Assembly (NCBI GenBank): GCA_017937405.1
Contig: JAGBDS010000110.1
Coordinates: forward strand, 1 to 33,678
Direction: 5' to 3'
From: Oscillibacter sp.
Lineage (GTDB): Bacteria > Bacillota > Clostridia > Oscillospirales > Oscillospiraceae
DNA: 33,678 nt
Every line of letters starts with the position of its first letter. Position 1 is the stretch's first letter. The notes below the pieces were generated by a model. That model worked only from the letters and a program-made list of their open reading frames with translations. It was not told the DNA's origin and did not search any database. Made by a program: the position numbers and the translations under genes. Shown piece after piece: positions 24,212 through 31,628 of this stretch.

Positions 24212-24275
24212 GTCGGTTCCTTTCATACGCAGAACAGGCGCGGGGTATTCCCCCCGCGTCTGCATCATGCTGTTT

Positions 24276-25502
24276 TTATTTCACATAAGCGCGGTGGAAG
24301 ACCTTCTTACCCTTCTTGATGACCACGCCGTCGCCCTCGAAATCGCTCTGGTCGAAGGCCACGTCGATGGAGGCCACCTTCTGGTCATTGACGGCCACGC
24401 CGCCCTGCTGGATCAGCCGCCGGGCCTCGCCGTTGGAGGCGCACAGGCCGCAGGCCACCAGCAGATTGATGGCGCCAATCTTGCCGTTCTCGAACTTGTC
24501 GGCGGAGAGCTGGGAGGAAGGCATATTCTCCAAAGAGCCCTTGCCGGAGAACAGGCCCCGGGCGGTCTCCTGGGCCTTGGTGGCCTCCTCCTCACCGTGG
24601 ACCAGCTTGGTCAGCTCATAGGCCAGGATCTCCTTGGCAGTGTTGAGCTGGCTGCCCTCCCACTTGTCCATCTCGTCGATCTGCTCCAGAGGCAGGAAGG
24701 TCAGCATTCGGATGCACTTGAGGACGTCGGCGTCCTCAATGTTCCGCCAGTACTGGTAGAAGTCGTAGGGAGAGGTCTTGTTGGGGTCCAGCCACACGGC
24801 ACCGCTGGCAGTCTTGCCCATCTTCTTGCCCTCGGAGGTCAGCAGCAGGGTGATGGTCATGGCGTGGGCGTCCTTGCCCAGCTTGCGGCGGATGAGCTCG
24901 GTGCCGCCCAGCATGTTGCTCCACTGGTCGTTGCCGCCGAACTGCATGTTGCAGCCGTAGTGCTGGAACAGGTAGTAGAAGTCGTAGGACTGCATGGGCA
25001 TATAGTTGAACTCCAGGAAGCTCAAACCCTTCTCCATCCGCTGCTTGAAGCACTCGGCCCGCAGCATGTTGTTGACAGAGAAGCAGGCGCCGATGTCCCG
25101 GATGAAATCCACGTAGTTGAGGTTCAGGAGCCAGTCGGCGTTGTTCACCATCTGGGCCTTGCCCTCGCCGAAGTCGATGAACCGGGACATCTGCTTTTTA
25201 AAGCAGTCGCAGTTGTGCTGGATAGTCTCCTTCGTCATCATGGAGCGCATGTCGGTCCGGCCGGAGGGGTCGCCGATCATGGCGGTGCCGCCGCCGATGA
25301 GGGCGATGGGCTTGTTGCCAGCCATCTGGAGCCGCTTCATCAGGCACAGGGCCATGAAGTGGCCCACGTGCAGGGAATCGGCGGTGGGGTCAAAGCCGAT
25401 ATAGAAGGTGGCCTTGCCGTTGTTCACCAGCTCCCGGATTTCGTTCTCGTCGGTCACCTGGGCGATCAAGCCACGGGCAACTAGTTCTTCGTAAATCTGC
25501 AT
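24276..25502 (-). CDS. tyrS: Tyrosyl-tRNA synthetase
   Basis: 408 residues, class I synthetase. The HIGH-type motif appears as DSLHVGHF (about 43-50) and KMSKS as KKMGKTASGAVW (about 226). The substrate pocket contains FYIGFDPTADSLH and GGNDQWSN. A C-terminal S4-like RNA-binding domain (GLCASNGEARRLIQQGGVAV) follows. AGGAG precedes the ATG. It is regulated by the T-box just upstream. A GC hairpin without T-run (24239-24258) lies between it and the ABC-F gene, so the two may share a transcript. Confidence 0.97.
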   Translation of the reverse strand: MQIYEELVARGLIAQVTDENEIRELVNNGKATFYIGFDPTADSLHVGHFMALCLMKRLQMAGNKPIALIGGGTAMIGDPSGRTDMRSMMTKETIQHNCDCFKKQMSRFIDFGEGKAQMVNNADWLLNLNYVDFIRDIGACFSVNNMLRAECFKQRMEKGLSFLEFNYMPMQSYDFYYLFQHYGCNMQFGGNDQWSNMLGGTELIRRKLGKDAHAMTITLLLTSEGKKMGKTASGAVWLDPNKTSPYDFYQYWRNIEDADVLKCIRMLTFLPLEQIDEMDKWEGSQLNTAKEILAYELTKLVHGEEEATKAQETARGLFSGKGSLENMPSSQLSADKFENGKIGAINLLVACGLCASNGEARRLIQQGGVAVNDQKVASIDVAFDQSDFEGDGVVIKKGKKVFHRAYVK

Positions 25503-25544
25503 AGTAGTCTCTCCTGTTCAGATGTTTTCTATTTCACCGAAACG

Positions 25545-25828
25545 GAATAAAACGCCCCCGTCCCGGTCGGGACAGAGGGCGAAATGCTTTCGCGGTACCA
25601 CCTCTGGTTCGCCGTCTCCTCACGGTAAACGGCCTCGCGGAGTGCCAACACACTCCCGCGCGGTAACGGGCGCTCCCGGAGCACGCCTACTGAGTCTTGA
25701 TAAGACCGTTGGGGTGCCAGCTCCAAGGTGTATTCGCCGTCTGTTGCTCTCCCCTTTTCACCACCCAGGGGTTCTCTTGGCAGCGCCATGACGGGTACTG
25801 GTCCTCTTCTTCGCTGTATACGTCGGGT
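25545..25828 (-). promoter_or_regulatory. Tyrosine T-box leader of tyrS
   Basis: The conserved T-box AGGTGGTACCGCG is at 25591-25603 on the minus strand. It is followed by a terminator whose GC stem spans 25553-25582 and runs into GTTTTATT. Stem I contains GCGAATACACC; its TAC (25731-25733) is the expected Tyr specifier codon, which fits tyrS downstream. Uncharged tRNA-Tyr would pair here and prevent termination. Confidence 0.92.
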
Positions 25829-25857
25829 ATTTTATCTGATTATGCAGGGATTGTCAA
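25829..25857 (-). promoter_or_regulatory. Promoter of the T-box-tyrS transcript
   Basis: TTGACA, 17-nt spacer, TAAAAT on the minus strand. The remaining 25858-26000 is non-coding with nothing else recognised. Confidence 0.8.
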
Positions 25858-26004
25858 TGGAGAATATCAAATTAGCAGCAAATAAAACAAAAGAGTTCTG
25901 GAATTTTGCAGTTTTAGTATTCTTTTGGTACGGTGTCAGCCGGTCCCCCGCAGTTTGTCCTGATGCTGGATGTTGCCGGTCAGCAAAACATCGCAGGAAA
26001 AACA

Positions 26005-26039
26005 AAAAGCTCCTGAAATCAAAGATTTCAGGAGCTTTT
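26005..26039 (-). terminator. Terminator of tRNA-Arg
   Basis: A perfect 16-bp stem (AAAAGCTCCTGAAATC/GATTTCAGGAGCTTTT, 3-nt loop) that begins immediately after the tRNA CCA end and ends in Ts on the minus strand. Confidence 0.93.
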
Positions 26040-26116
26040 TGGTACGCCGTGAGGGATTCGAACCCCCGGCCTTCTGGTCCGTAGCCAGACGCTCTATCCA
26101 GCTGAGCTAACGGCGC
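26040..26116 (-). tRNA. tRNA-Arg (anticodon ACG)
   Basis: A full cloverleaf with CCA encoded at 26042-26040. Acceptor GCGCCGT pairs with ACGGCGT (one G-U). The anticodon arm TCTGG/CCAGA has loop CTACGGA, giving anticodon ACG (wobble A normally becomes inosine, reading CGU/CGC/CGA). The T arm contains GGTTCGAATCC. Single tRNA transcript with its own promoter and terminator. Confidence 0.96.
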
Positions 26117-26138
26117 ATGTCTCACAGACAGCTTAGTT

Positions 26139-26167
26139 ATAATAACATGATGTTTTTTAAAATGCAA
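26139..26167 (-). promoter_or_regulatory. Promoter of tRNA-Arg
   Basis: TTGCAT, 17-nt spacer, TATTAT on the minus strand, about 22 nt from the tRNA 5' end. Confidence 0.7.
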
Positions 26168-26204
26168 GTGTTTTTTCAAAAAAATTTCAATTTTTTTCTG
26201 ACCC

Positions 26205-26233
26205 TTGTAAACAGGCCCGGCATATGGTAAAGT
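26205..26233 (+). promoter_or_regulatory. Promoter of the DivIVA-like gene
   Basis: TTGTAA, 17-nt spacer, TAAAGT on the plus strand, divergent from the tRNA-Arg promoter. Confidence 0.5.
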
Positions 26234-26267
26234 ATTACATGATAAAAAAGCAGAAAGCGGTGGGTTT

Positions 26268-26891
26268 ATGGACAATTATCCCATTAAAAGTGTAGCCTTT
26301 GGCGGCTTCGACAAGCAGGACGTCATCCGATATATTGAACAGACCGCCGAGCAGGCGGCCGCCGCGCAGAAGGCATTGCAGGAAGAGAACGATTCCCTGC
26401 GGGCCGAGGCTGATACGCTGCGGCAAGAAACCGCTTCCCTGCGGGCCAAGTTGGAAGAGGCCGCCGCACGGCAGGCCCAGCTCCAGGGTGAGCTGTCCCG
26501 GGAAAGTGCCGCCCGGCTGGAACTGGAAAAGCTGAAGCTTTTGGAGGCAGAAGTCAGCCGCCTGAAGCAGGATGCGGACGCCCTCCGTCCCGACGCGGAG
26601 GCCTACGCCCAGTTCCGGGAGCGCATCGGCGCCATCGAGTGCGAGGCCCGCAAGCGGGCCGCTGATTTGGAAGCGGCCACTGTCGGACAGCTGCAGCAGA
26701 CGGTGGACCTGTTCCGCGCCAAGTACCAGACTCTGATGAGCACCTTTGAGACCACCGCCAGCCATGTCAACAGCGAGCTGCGGAAGGTGGAGGTCAACCT
26801 CACCCAGCTTCCCCGGGCCATGGACCAGTCCGGCACGGAGCTGAACGAGCTGGCCGCCCGGCTGGAGCGTTCCATCAAGGGCGAAAACTGA
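26268..26891 (+). CDS. DivIVA/coiled-coil-like protein
   Basis: 207 residues, almost entirely alpha-helical. A short N-terminal head (MDNYPIKSVAFGGFDKQDVI, then RYIEQ) resembles the DivIVA-like lipid- or partner-binding start. A long coiled coil with heptad Leu/Ala spacing (about 22-120; LRAEADTLRQETASLRAKLE) and a C-terminal helical part follow. Such proteins mark poles or division sites in Firmicutes. It has no membrane helix. Assignment to DivIVA itself is uncertain. It stands alone on the plus strand. Confidence 0.75.
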   Translation: MDNYPIKSVAFGGFDKQDVIRYIEQTAEQAAAAQKALQEENDSLRAEADTLRQETASLRAKLEEAAARQAQLQGELSRESAARLELEKLKLLEAEVSRLKQDADALRPDAEAYAQFRERIGAIECEARKRAADLEAATVGQLQQTVDLFRAKYQTLMSTFETTASHVNSELRKVEVNLTQLPRAMDQSGTELNELAARLERSIKGEN

Positions 26892-26902
26892 TTCGACGCA
26901 AA

Positions 26903-26926
26903 AAAGCGGCGCAAAAGCGCCGCTTT
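26903..26926. terminator. Bidirectional terminator between the coiled-coil gene and yigZ
   Basis: A 10-bp stem (AAAGCGGCGC/GCGCCGCTTT, AAAA loop) with T-runs on both strands; the yigZ stop codon adjoins it. Confidence 0.92.
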
Positions 26927-27565
26927 TTATTTTGCCGCTTCTCTGGGGCCGGGCAGGAACTCCTCCCCTGCCGCCGTCATCTCCAGCCCTCCGGCGGAAA
27001 GCTCCGTCAGCCGGGCGGAAAAGGTCTCCGCGCCGCCGGACGGGAACGCCGCCCGCAAGGTAATATCCGCGCCGTAGACCGTGTCCCGGATGACGCCGCC
27101 GGCGGCGGCGATATCCAGCTTCACCCGCTCCAGCAGCGGATACGTACAGGGCACATCCCACAGCGTCCACAAGCTCATACGGGCGATGCCCGCCGCGTCT
27201 AGGGCATCCTTGGCACCCTTGGTATAGGCCCGGGTCAGACCGCCCGCCCCCAGCAGGACGCCGCCAAAGTAGCGGGTCACCACGCAGCAGACGTTGACGA
27301 CCTCCTCCCGCTGGAACACGTTCAGCATGGGCTGGCCCGCGGTGCCCTGGGGCTCCCCGTCGTCGGAATAGCGGACGGTGTTCCCCTCTTTCAAGATGTA
27401 GCACCAGCAGTTGTGGCGGGCGTCGTAGTATTTCTTCTTCATTTCCTCCACGCGGGCCCGGGCCTCGGCCTCGGTCTCCACCCGCCAGAGATGGCTGATG
27501 AACCGGGAGCGCTTCTCCACAAATTCGCTCTCGGCATCTTCAAAGGGCACCAGATATTCGCTCAC
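26927..27565 (-). CDS. yigZ: YigZ/IMPACT-family protein
   Basis: 212 residues, normal length. The N-terminal UPF0029 (Impact) domain has EKRSRFISHLWRVETEAEA, DARHNCWCYI, SDDGEPQGTAGQPML and VTRYFGGVLLGAGGLTRAY. A C-terminal ferredoxin-like domain of about 70 residues follows. Relatives of eukaryotic IMPACT may act on translation or stress; the bacterial role is not established. Its start overlaps the end of the acetyltransferase gene by 26 nt, so translation is likely coupled. Confidence 0.93.
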   Translation of the reverse strand: MSEYLVPFEDAESEFVEKRSRFISHLWRVETEAEARARVEEMKKKYYDARHNCWCYILKEGNTVRYSDDGEPQGTAGQPMLNVFQREEVVNVCCVVTRYFGGVLLGAGGLTRAYTKGAKDALDAAGIARMSLWTLWDVPCTYPLLERVKLDIAAAGGVIRDTVYGADITLRAAFPSGGAETFSARLTELSAGGLEMTAAGEEFLPGPREAAK

Positions 27566-28100
27566 GCCAATTCTCCTTTGTCAGTAAGTAAAAATAAGCC
27601 TGCCGGGCCTCTCCCATCAAAGCCACAAATTCCGTCCGGGAAAACTGGTAGCGGAAGCCGCACTTTTCCATGGCCCGCTTCGACCGCCAGTTTCCGGCGT
27701 AGTGTCCGCACCAAATACGCTGAAAATTAATCTGTGTAAAGCCATATTCCAGTACAGCTTCTACCGCCTCCGACATAAGTCCCCGGCCCCAATATGCCGG
27801 GTGCAGGGCGTAGCCCACCTCGTCATCGGGTCGATCCGGGATAGCTCCCGCCGGGTGGTTTCCCACAAAGCCCACGGAGCCGATGACCGTCCCCGTCTCC
27901 CACAGCTCTATGGCGAACACGCCGGGAGCGGAAAAGACGGTGCGGATGATCTCCCGGCTCTCCTCCTCGCTTTGATGGGGCGGCCAGCCCGCGATGGGGC
28001 CCACCCGGGGGTCCTTCGCATAGGCGTACACATCTGCCGCATCGCTTTCCCGGAACGGACGAAGCCGCAGCCGGGGCGTTTCCAATACGGTGCCGGACAT
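27540..28100 (-). CDS. GNAT-family N-acetyltransferase (RimJ/RimL-like)
   Basis: 186 residues. It begins like RimJ/RimL-type GNATs (LETPRLRLRPFRESDAADVY). The acetyl-CoA site follows: GYALHPAYWGRGLMSEAVEA, and then NWRSKRAMEKCGFRYQ. The substrate is unknown; ribosomal-protein N-termini are one family substrate but many relatives act on small molecules. It is 5 nt downstream of a small XRE regulator and overlaps yigZ by 26 nt, giving an xre-GNAT-yigZ unit. Confidence 0.92.
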   Translation of the reverse strand: MSGTVLETPRLRLRPFRESDAADVYAYAKDPRVGPIAGWPPHQSEEESREIIRTVFSAPGVFAIELWETGTVIGSVGFVGNHPAGAIPDRPDDEVGYALHPAYWGRGLMSEAVEAVLEYGFTQINFQRIWCGHYAGNWRSKRAMEKCGFRYQFSRTEFVALMGEARQAYFYLLTKENWRERISGAL

Positions 28101-28105
28101 AACGC

Positions 28106-28315
28106 TTACCGTCTTTCGTCCCGGCGTCCCATCAGGTAGTCCACCGACACATCAAAATGGTCCGCAAGAGCGCCTAATGTTCGGAAATTTGGCAGACTTG
28201 TTCCCGCTTCAAGCCCCTGATACTGTCTGCTTGTCAAGCCAACTCCATCAGCAACCTGCACCTGAGTTTCTTTTTTCTCTTTTCGCAATGCAACTAATCT
28301 TTCTGAAAATTCCAT
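28106..28315 (-). CDS. Small XRE-family repressor
   Basis: 69 residues consisting only of a Cro/cI helix-turn-helix: FSERLVALRKEKKETQVQVA, then GVGLTSRQYQGLEAGTSLPN and ALADHFDVSVDYLMGR. With no effector domain it probably acts as a simple dimeric repressor. It heads xre-GNAT-yigZ and is divergent from a small plus-strand gene. Two identical-core dyads lie in the shared 80-bp region and are probably its operators. Confidence 0.92.
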   Translation of the reverse strand: MEFSERLVALRKEKKETQVQVADGVGLTSRQYQGLEAGTSLPNFRTLGALADHFDVSVDYLMGRRDERR

Positions 28316-28324
28316 ACAATCTCC

Positions 28325-28353
28325 TTGACACGAAACGTATTTCGCGATATGTT
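28325..28353 (+). promoter_or_regulatory. Promoter of the small plus-strand gene
   Basis: TTGACA, 17-nt spacer, TATGTT. The spacer contains the first XRE dyad, so repressor binding would block polymerase. Confidence 0.65.
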
Positions 28354-28374
28354 GGCAATATGAAATCTATTTCG
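28330..28374. promoter_or_regulatory. Paired XRE operators
   Basis: Two 15-bp copies, ACGAAACGTATTTCG (28330-28344) and ATGAAATCTATTTCG (28360-28374), share A-GAAA--TATTTCG around a 5-bp dyad (exact in copy 1, one mismatch in copy 2). Their starts are 30 bp apart, close to three helical turns. Confidence 0.68.
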
Positions 28375-28395
28375 TATCTGAAAGGTGGTCTCCTC

Positions 28396-28614
28396 ATGTC
28401 CGACTTTATGAAGTGGCTCTATGCCCATTACATCAGGCCGCAAATCCACGCCGCCCCACAGGGAGACTATGAGTTTTGGTTCTCCCTGATGGACAGTGAG
28501 CTGGGCTCCAATGGCCGTGAGGCGTACGAAAAAAACATGGAGTTCACCGCCATTCACGCCTTTTTACTGGGCCTGCGCACCGGGGCGGGCTTGTCCGCGG
28601 TCACTCCGCGATAA
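28396..28614 (+). CDS. Small hypothetical protein
   Basis: 72 residues from ATG 28396 with AGGTGG upstream. No known domain. Acidic and aromatic, with MSDFMKWLYAHYIRPQIHAA and a C-terminal helix (FTAIHAFLLGLRTGAGLS). It has its own promoter, apparently controlled by the adjacent XRE repressor, and resembles conserved small Clostridia proteins that I cannot name. Its stop overlaps the convergent hflX stop by 14 nt. Confidence 0.7.
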   Translation: MSDFMKWLYAHYIRPQIHAAPQGDYEFWFSLMDSELGSNGREAYEKNMEFTAIHAFLLGLRTGAGLSAVTPR

Positions 28615-29869
28615 ACGGCTCCACCTGGCCCAGGGTACGGGGGCCGCAGACCGCCGTCACGTCGATGGTCTCACTGTATTCCACGTTCTCCACCTTGGCC
28701 TCCCGGTACAGCATGTCCAGCAATCCTCCCTTGTCGTAGGGCAGGCGCAGGACCACCCGACGGGTGCCCTTGTCCAGCCGCTTGTCGATCATCTCCAGCA
28801 GCCGGGGGATACCCTCGCCGGTGCGGGCGGAGATGGCGCAGATGTCCTCGCCGTGGGGCATGATCTCCCCTGCCGGGACACAGTCGCTCTTGTTGAACAC
28901 GTCGATGCGGGGCAGCTCTCCGGCGCCCAGCTCCAGGATCAGATTTTCCACCACCTGGGCCTGCTCCTGCCACTCCGGGTTGGAAACGTCGATGACGTGG
29001 AGCAGCAGGTCGGCGTACTCCAGCTCCTCCAGCGTGGCCTTGAACGCCTCCACCAGCTGATGGGGCAGCTTTCGGATGAAGCCAACGGTGTCGGAAACGA
29101 CCACATCCAGCGTGTCGCTGACGGTCAGCAACCGGCTGGTGGTGTCCAGAGTGTCGAACAGCCGGTTGTTGGCGGGGATGCCCGCTCCGGTGAGCTGATT
29201 CAGCAGGGTGGATTTGCCCGCGTTGGTGTAGCCCACGATGGCCACCACCGGAATTTCATTTTTCCGGCGTTGCTGGCGCTGGGTGCCCCGGACCCGGCGC
29301 ACGTCCTCCAGATCCGCCCGCAGCTTGTCGATTTTTTTGTGAATGAGGCGGCGGTCCGTCTCCAACTGGGTCTCGCCGGGGCCCTTGGAGCCGATGGCTC
29401 CCTGGCCGCTGCCGCCCTGGCGCTCCAGATGGGTCCACATGCCCGTCAGCCGGGGCAGTAGATACTTATACTGGGCCAGCTCCACCTGGAGCCGGCCTTC
29501 TTTTGTCTTGGCCCGCTGGGCAAAAATATCCAAAATCAGGCCGCAGCGGTCCAGCACCTGGATGCCCAGCATATCCGTCAGCACCCGCTGCTGGGAGGGC
29601 GACAGGTCGTTGTCGAAGATGACCATGGTAGCCCCCATGTTCTCGCAGTAGAGCTGCACCTCCGCCACCTTGCCCTCGCCGATAAAGGTCCGGGGGTCCG
29701 GCGTGGCCCGGTTTTGCAGCACCATGCCCACGGTCTCTCCCCCGGCGGTCTCCACCAGGGCGGAAAGCTCCTCCATGGTAGCCTCGTCGGCGTTTTCTGC
29801 TTTTTTCAGTACCGGGGAATTCAGTCCCACCAGTACCACTTTGTCACGAATTTCTTCCGTTTCCCGCAT
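28601..29869 (-). CDS. hflX: Ribosome-associated GTPase HflX
   Basis: 422 residues. An N-terminal HflX domain (GEGKVAEVQLYCENMGATMV; LSPSQQRVLTD) and a glycine-rich linker (LERQGGSGQGAIGSKGPGET) precede the GTPase domain: GYTNAGKST (G1), VVSDTVGFIRKLPHQLVEAF (G3) and VFNKSDCV (G4). HflX splits stalled or stressed 70S ribosomes. The start has AAGGAG upstream and lies 17 nt after the flavin reductase stop, so they share a transcript. Confidence 0.96.
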   Translation of the reverse strand: MRETEEIRDKVVLVGLNSPVLKKAENADEATMEELSALVETAGGETVGMVLQNRATPDPRTFIGEGKVAEVQLYCENMGATMVIFDNDLSPSQQRVLTDMLGIQVLDRCGLILDIFAQRAKTKEGRLQVELAQYKYLLPRLTGMWTHLERQGGSGQGAIGSKGPGETQLETDRRLIHKKIDKLRADLEDVRRVRGTQRQQRRKNEIPVVAIVGYTNAGKSTLLNQLTGAGIPANNRLFDTLDTTSRLLTVSDTLDVVVSDTVGFIRKLPHQLVEAFKATLEELEYADLLLHVIDVSNPEWQEQAQVVENLILELGAGELPRIDVFNKSDCVPAGEIMPHGEDICAISARTGEGIPRLLEMIDKRLDKGTRRVVLRLPYDKGGLLDMLYREAKVENVEYSETIDVTAVCGPRTLGQVEPFIAE

Positions 29870-29886
29870 AAATCGGTTCGTTCTCC

Positions 29887-30399
29887 TTATTTGGTATAGG
29901 CTTCCACGACCTCGCCGGTATAGACGCGGTGCCAGCCGCCCTTGGCGCCGTAGTGCCGCAGGATACTCTCTCCCTGCAAAACGCAGCTCTCATCCAGATC
30001 CTGGGCATAGAGCTTCCGGCACACCAGCACCCACTCCGCCTCGTCGAAGAAAGGCGCGTCTCCGGCACCATAGCGCAGCGTCAGGCCGCATTCTTTTACT
30101 TTGTCGATGTCCCGGCCGCTTTGAGTCCCGCAGACCTGCATGGTGGTCTGCTTATGGCTCAGGGGCATCACCGATACCGTGAAATAGTCATGGGATTCCA
30201 TGAATTGATAGGTATAGCGCTCCGGCCGCACATAGACGGTGCAAACCGGGATGCTCCACAGCCGCCCCAGCTGGCACCAGCCGATGGTCATGGTGTTGCA
30301 GCCATTCCGGTCTCCTGCGGTCAGCAGGGCGTTTTGCGTCCCGAACACCTGAAAAATCTCCGGGGTCAGGGTCTTAAAATCCATAGGATGCAGTTTCAT
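29887..30399 (-). CDS. Flavin reductase-like FMN-binding protein
   Basis: 170 residues from ATG 30399 (GGGAG upstream; ATG 30453 in frame lies in the dyad array and is rejected). It belongs to the flavin-reductase/split-barrel family: LLTAGDRNGCNTMTIGWCQL, IPVCTVYVRPERYTYQFM and FTVSVMPLSHK. Such proteins bind FMN and reduce flavins or, with a partner, aromatic substrates. The physiological partner is unknown. First gene of the unit with hflX. Confidence 0.88.
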   Translation of the reverse strand: MKLHPMDFKTLTPEIFQVFGTQNALLTAGDRNGCNTMTIGWCQLGRLWSIPVCTVYVRPERYTYQFMESHDYFTVSVMPLSHKQTTMQVCGTQSGRDIDKVKECGLTLRYGAGDAPFFDEAEWVLVCRKLYAQDLDESCVLQGESILRHYGAKGGWHRVYTGEVVEAYTK

Positions 30400-30427
30400 G
30401 GCATATCGCTCCCTTCTCAGCATACTC

Positions 30428-30628
30428 AGCTTGTCGAAAAAGCATTTCGCCAAGCTGCTGCAAGATTTCTGAACTTGAAATGTTCAGAAAACTTATGATC
30501 AAAAACGAATGGCCCAGGCCACACTCTCTTGCCGCTGCGCGGCAATTCACCTTGAGCCCCCTCCTGGGTTATCTCCGCGCTAAGTGCCGCCTGCGGCGGT
30601 TGCGCTCCGAATTGCGCCTGCGGGCGCA
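30428..30628. repeat. Array of short inverted repeats in a 370-base gap
   Basis: The gap 30400-30773 has no convincing gene (the 105-codon minus frame crosses every hairpin). It holds five dyads: AGCTTG and CGAAA with TTTCG and CAAGCT (30428-30456), TTTCTGAAC/GTTCAGAAA (30466-30490), TTGCCGC-TGC-GCGGCAA (30529-30545), CCGCC-TGC-GGCGG (30587-30599) and TGCGCC-TGCG-GGCGCA (30613-30628). Three share a TGC-type loop. An intergenic repeat element or structured RNA; unclassified. Confidence 0.55.
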
Positions 30629-30725
30629 GTCTTTCGTAACCATCTTCCTTCCTGTCGCGCAGCTCTTGCGGGTATATCGATAGTCTGATGCTTTCAGTAT
30701 ATGCGCTCTCCGGGAAAAAGTAAAT

Positions 30726-30759
30726 AAAAAAGAGGGCCTGCACACAGCAGACCCTCTTT
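30726..30759 (-). terminator. Terminator after rpmE
   Basis: An 8-bp stem (AAAGAGGG/CCCTCTTT) with an inner CTGC/GCAG helix and a T-run on the minus strand. Confidence 0.88.
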
Positions 30760-30773
30760 GTGTGATTGTGCTC

Positions 30774-30977
30774 TTACTTGTCCAGGCCGAACTTCTTGTT
30801 GAACTTGGCCACGCGTCCGCCGGTATCCACCAGCTTCTGCTTGCCCGTGAAGAAGGGGTGACACTTAGAGCAGACTTCCACCTTGATATCCTTCTTGGTA
30901 GAACCTGTCTCAATCACATTACCGCAGGCGCAAGTAATCGTAGTCTGCTGATAATTGGGATGGATTCCTTCCTTCAT
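30774..30977 (-). CDS. rpmE: 50S ribosomal protein L31 (zinc-binding type)
   Basis: 67 residues, full length. Zinc-binding (C+) form: [14 protein letters not shown] supplies the first Cys pair and [20 protein letters not shown] the second. L31 sits in the large subunit and bridges to the small one. Monocistronic with promoter, leader and terminator; the roughly 65-nt leader might hold an L31 autoregulatory element, but none was identified. Confidence 0.97.
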   Translation of the reverse strand: MKEGIHPNYQQTTITCACGNVIETGSTKKDIKVEVCSKCHPFFTGKQKLVDTGGRVAKFNKKFGLDK

Positions 30978-31045
30978 TGCTCTCGTTCACCTCTTTCTTA
31001 TCCAGACTACCTCCGAAAAGCTTTCACCTCACAAAGGCGTTAATT

Positions 31046-31074
31046 AATATAGCACACTATCTTTCAAATTGCAA
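31046..31074 (-). promoter_or_regulatory. Promoter of rpmE
   Basis: TTGCAA, 17-nt spacer, TATATT on the minus strand, about 65 nt before the start codon. Confidence 0.8.
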
Positions 31075-31110
31075 GCCTTTTTGAGAAGTATTTACAGATT
31101 TTTTCCTCAA

Positions 31111-31139
31111 AGAAAAAAGAGAGGCAAACGCCTCTCTTT
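31111..31139 (-). terminator. Terminator after rplS
   Basis: A 10-bp stem (AAAGAGAGGC/GCCTCTCTTT, AAAC loop) with Ts on the minus strand. Confidence 0.93.
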
Positions 31140-31148
31140 ATCCTCGGA

Positions 31149-31490
31149 TCAAAGCTTCTCCTTGACCTTGGCGCCCTTGCCCACGCGGCCGCGCAGATAG
31201 TACAGCTTGGCACGACGGACAGAGCCGTTGCGGACGATCTCGATATGATCGATGGAAGGAGAGTGGATGGGGAACACCTTCTCCACGCCGACGCCGTAAG
31301 AAATGCGGCGGACGGTGATGGTCTCCTCGATGCCGCCGTGCTTCTTGGCGATGACGGTGCCCTCGAAGACCTGGATACGCTCACGGGAGCCCTCCTTGAC
31401 CTTCACGTGGACACGGACAGTGTCGCCGATCTGGACGGGAGCAACTTCGTTAGCCAGGGTTTCCTTGTTCAGTTCCTTGATGAGATCCAT
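31149..31490 (-). CDS. rplS: 50S ribosomal protein L19
   Basis: 113 residues, standard length. The barrel core has [52 protein letters not shown] and a basic C-terminal tail ([20 protein letters not shown]). L19 lies at the subunit interface. AGGAGG precedes the ATG inside a small leader helix. Not beside trmD or rimM here, unlike many Bacillus genomes. Confidence 0.97.
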   Translation of the reverse strand: MDLIKELNKETLANEVAPVQIGDTVRVHVKVKEGSRERIQVFEGTVIAKKHGGIEETITVRRISYGVGVEKVFPIHSPSIDHIEIVRNGSVRRAKLYYLRGRVGKGAKVKEKL

Positions 31491-31590
31491 GGATATTTCC
31501 TCCTATTTTATAGGTGTTCATGCCGCTTTTGATGCACATTGGCGCTCTTTGGCGCGTGCACGGCAGAGGACCGCCCTTTGTAGCCCAAAT
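31491..31590 (-). promoter_or_regulatory. Structured leader of rplS, likely an L19 leader
   Basis: The minus-strand leader has GCCG/CGGC enclosing TGCAC/GTGCA, with GCGCCAAAGAGCGCC between, and a CCTAT/ATAGG helix next to the AGGAGG site. This fits a leader that controls ribosome entry, as in the known L19 leaders of Firmicutes; the family match is inferred from position and structure only. Confidence 0.6.
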
Positions 31591-31619
31591 AGGATACCAT
31601 AGTTCTCTCAAGATTGCAA
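31591..31619 (-). promoter_or_regulatory. Promoter of rplS
   Basis: TTGCAA, 17-nt spacer, TATCCT on the minus strand. Confidence 0.7.
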
Positions 31620-31628
31620 GCACTTTTT

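Noticed and set aside
24239-24258. GC hairpin between tyrS and the ABC-F gene as a terminator
   Set aside because: A 7-bp stem but no T-run follows on the minus strand, so termination is not supported.
24186-25484. 432-codon plus-strand open frame
   Set aside because: Antisense to tyrS with repetitive Val/Leu/Gly/His composition.
26235-27404. 389-codon minus-strand open frame
   Set aside because: It spans yigZ in another frame, the terminator and the reverse of the coiled-coil gene; not a fusion protein.
30426-30743. 105-codon minus-strand open frame
   Set aside because: It runs through all hairpins of the dyad array and has no ribosome site or recognisable domain.
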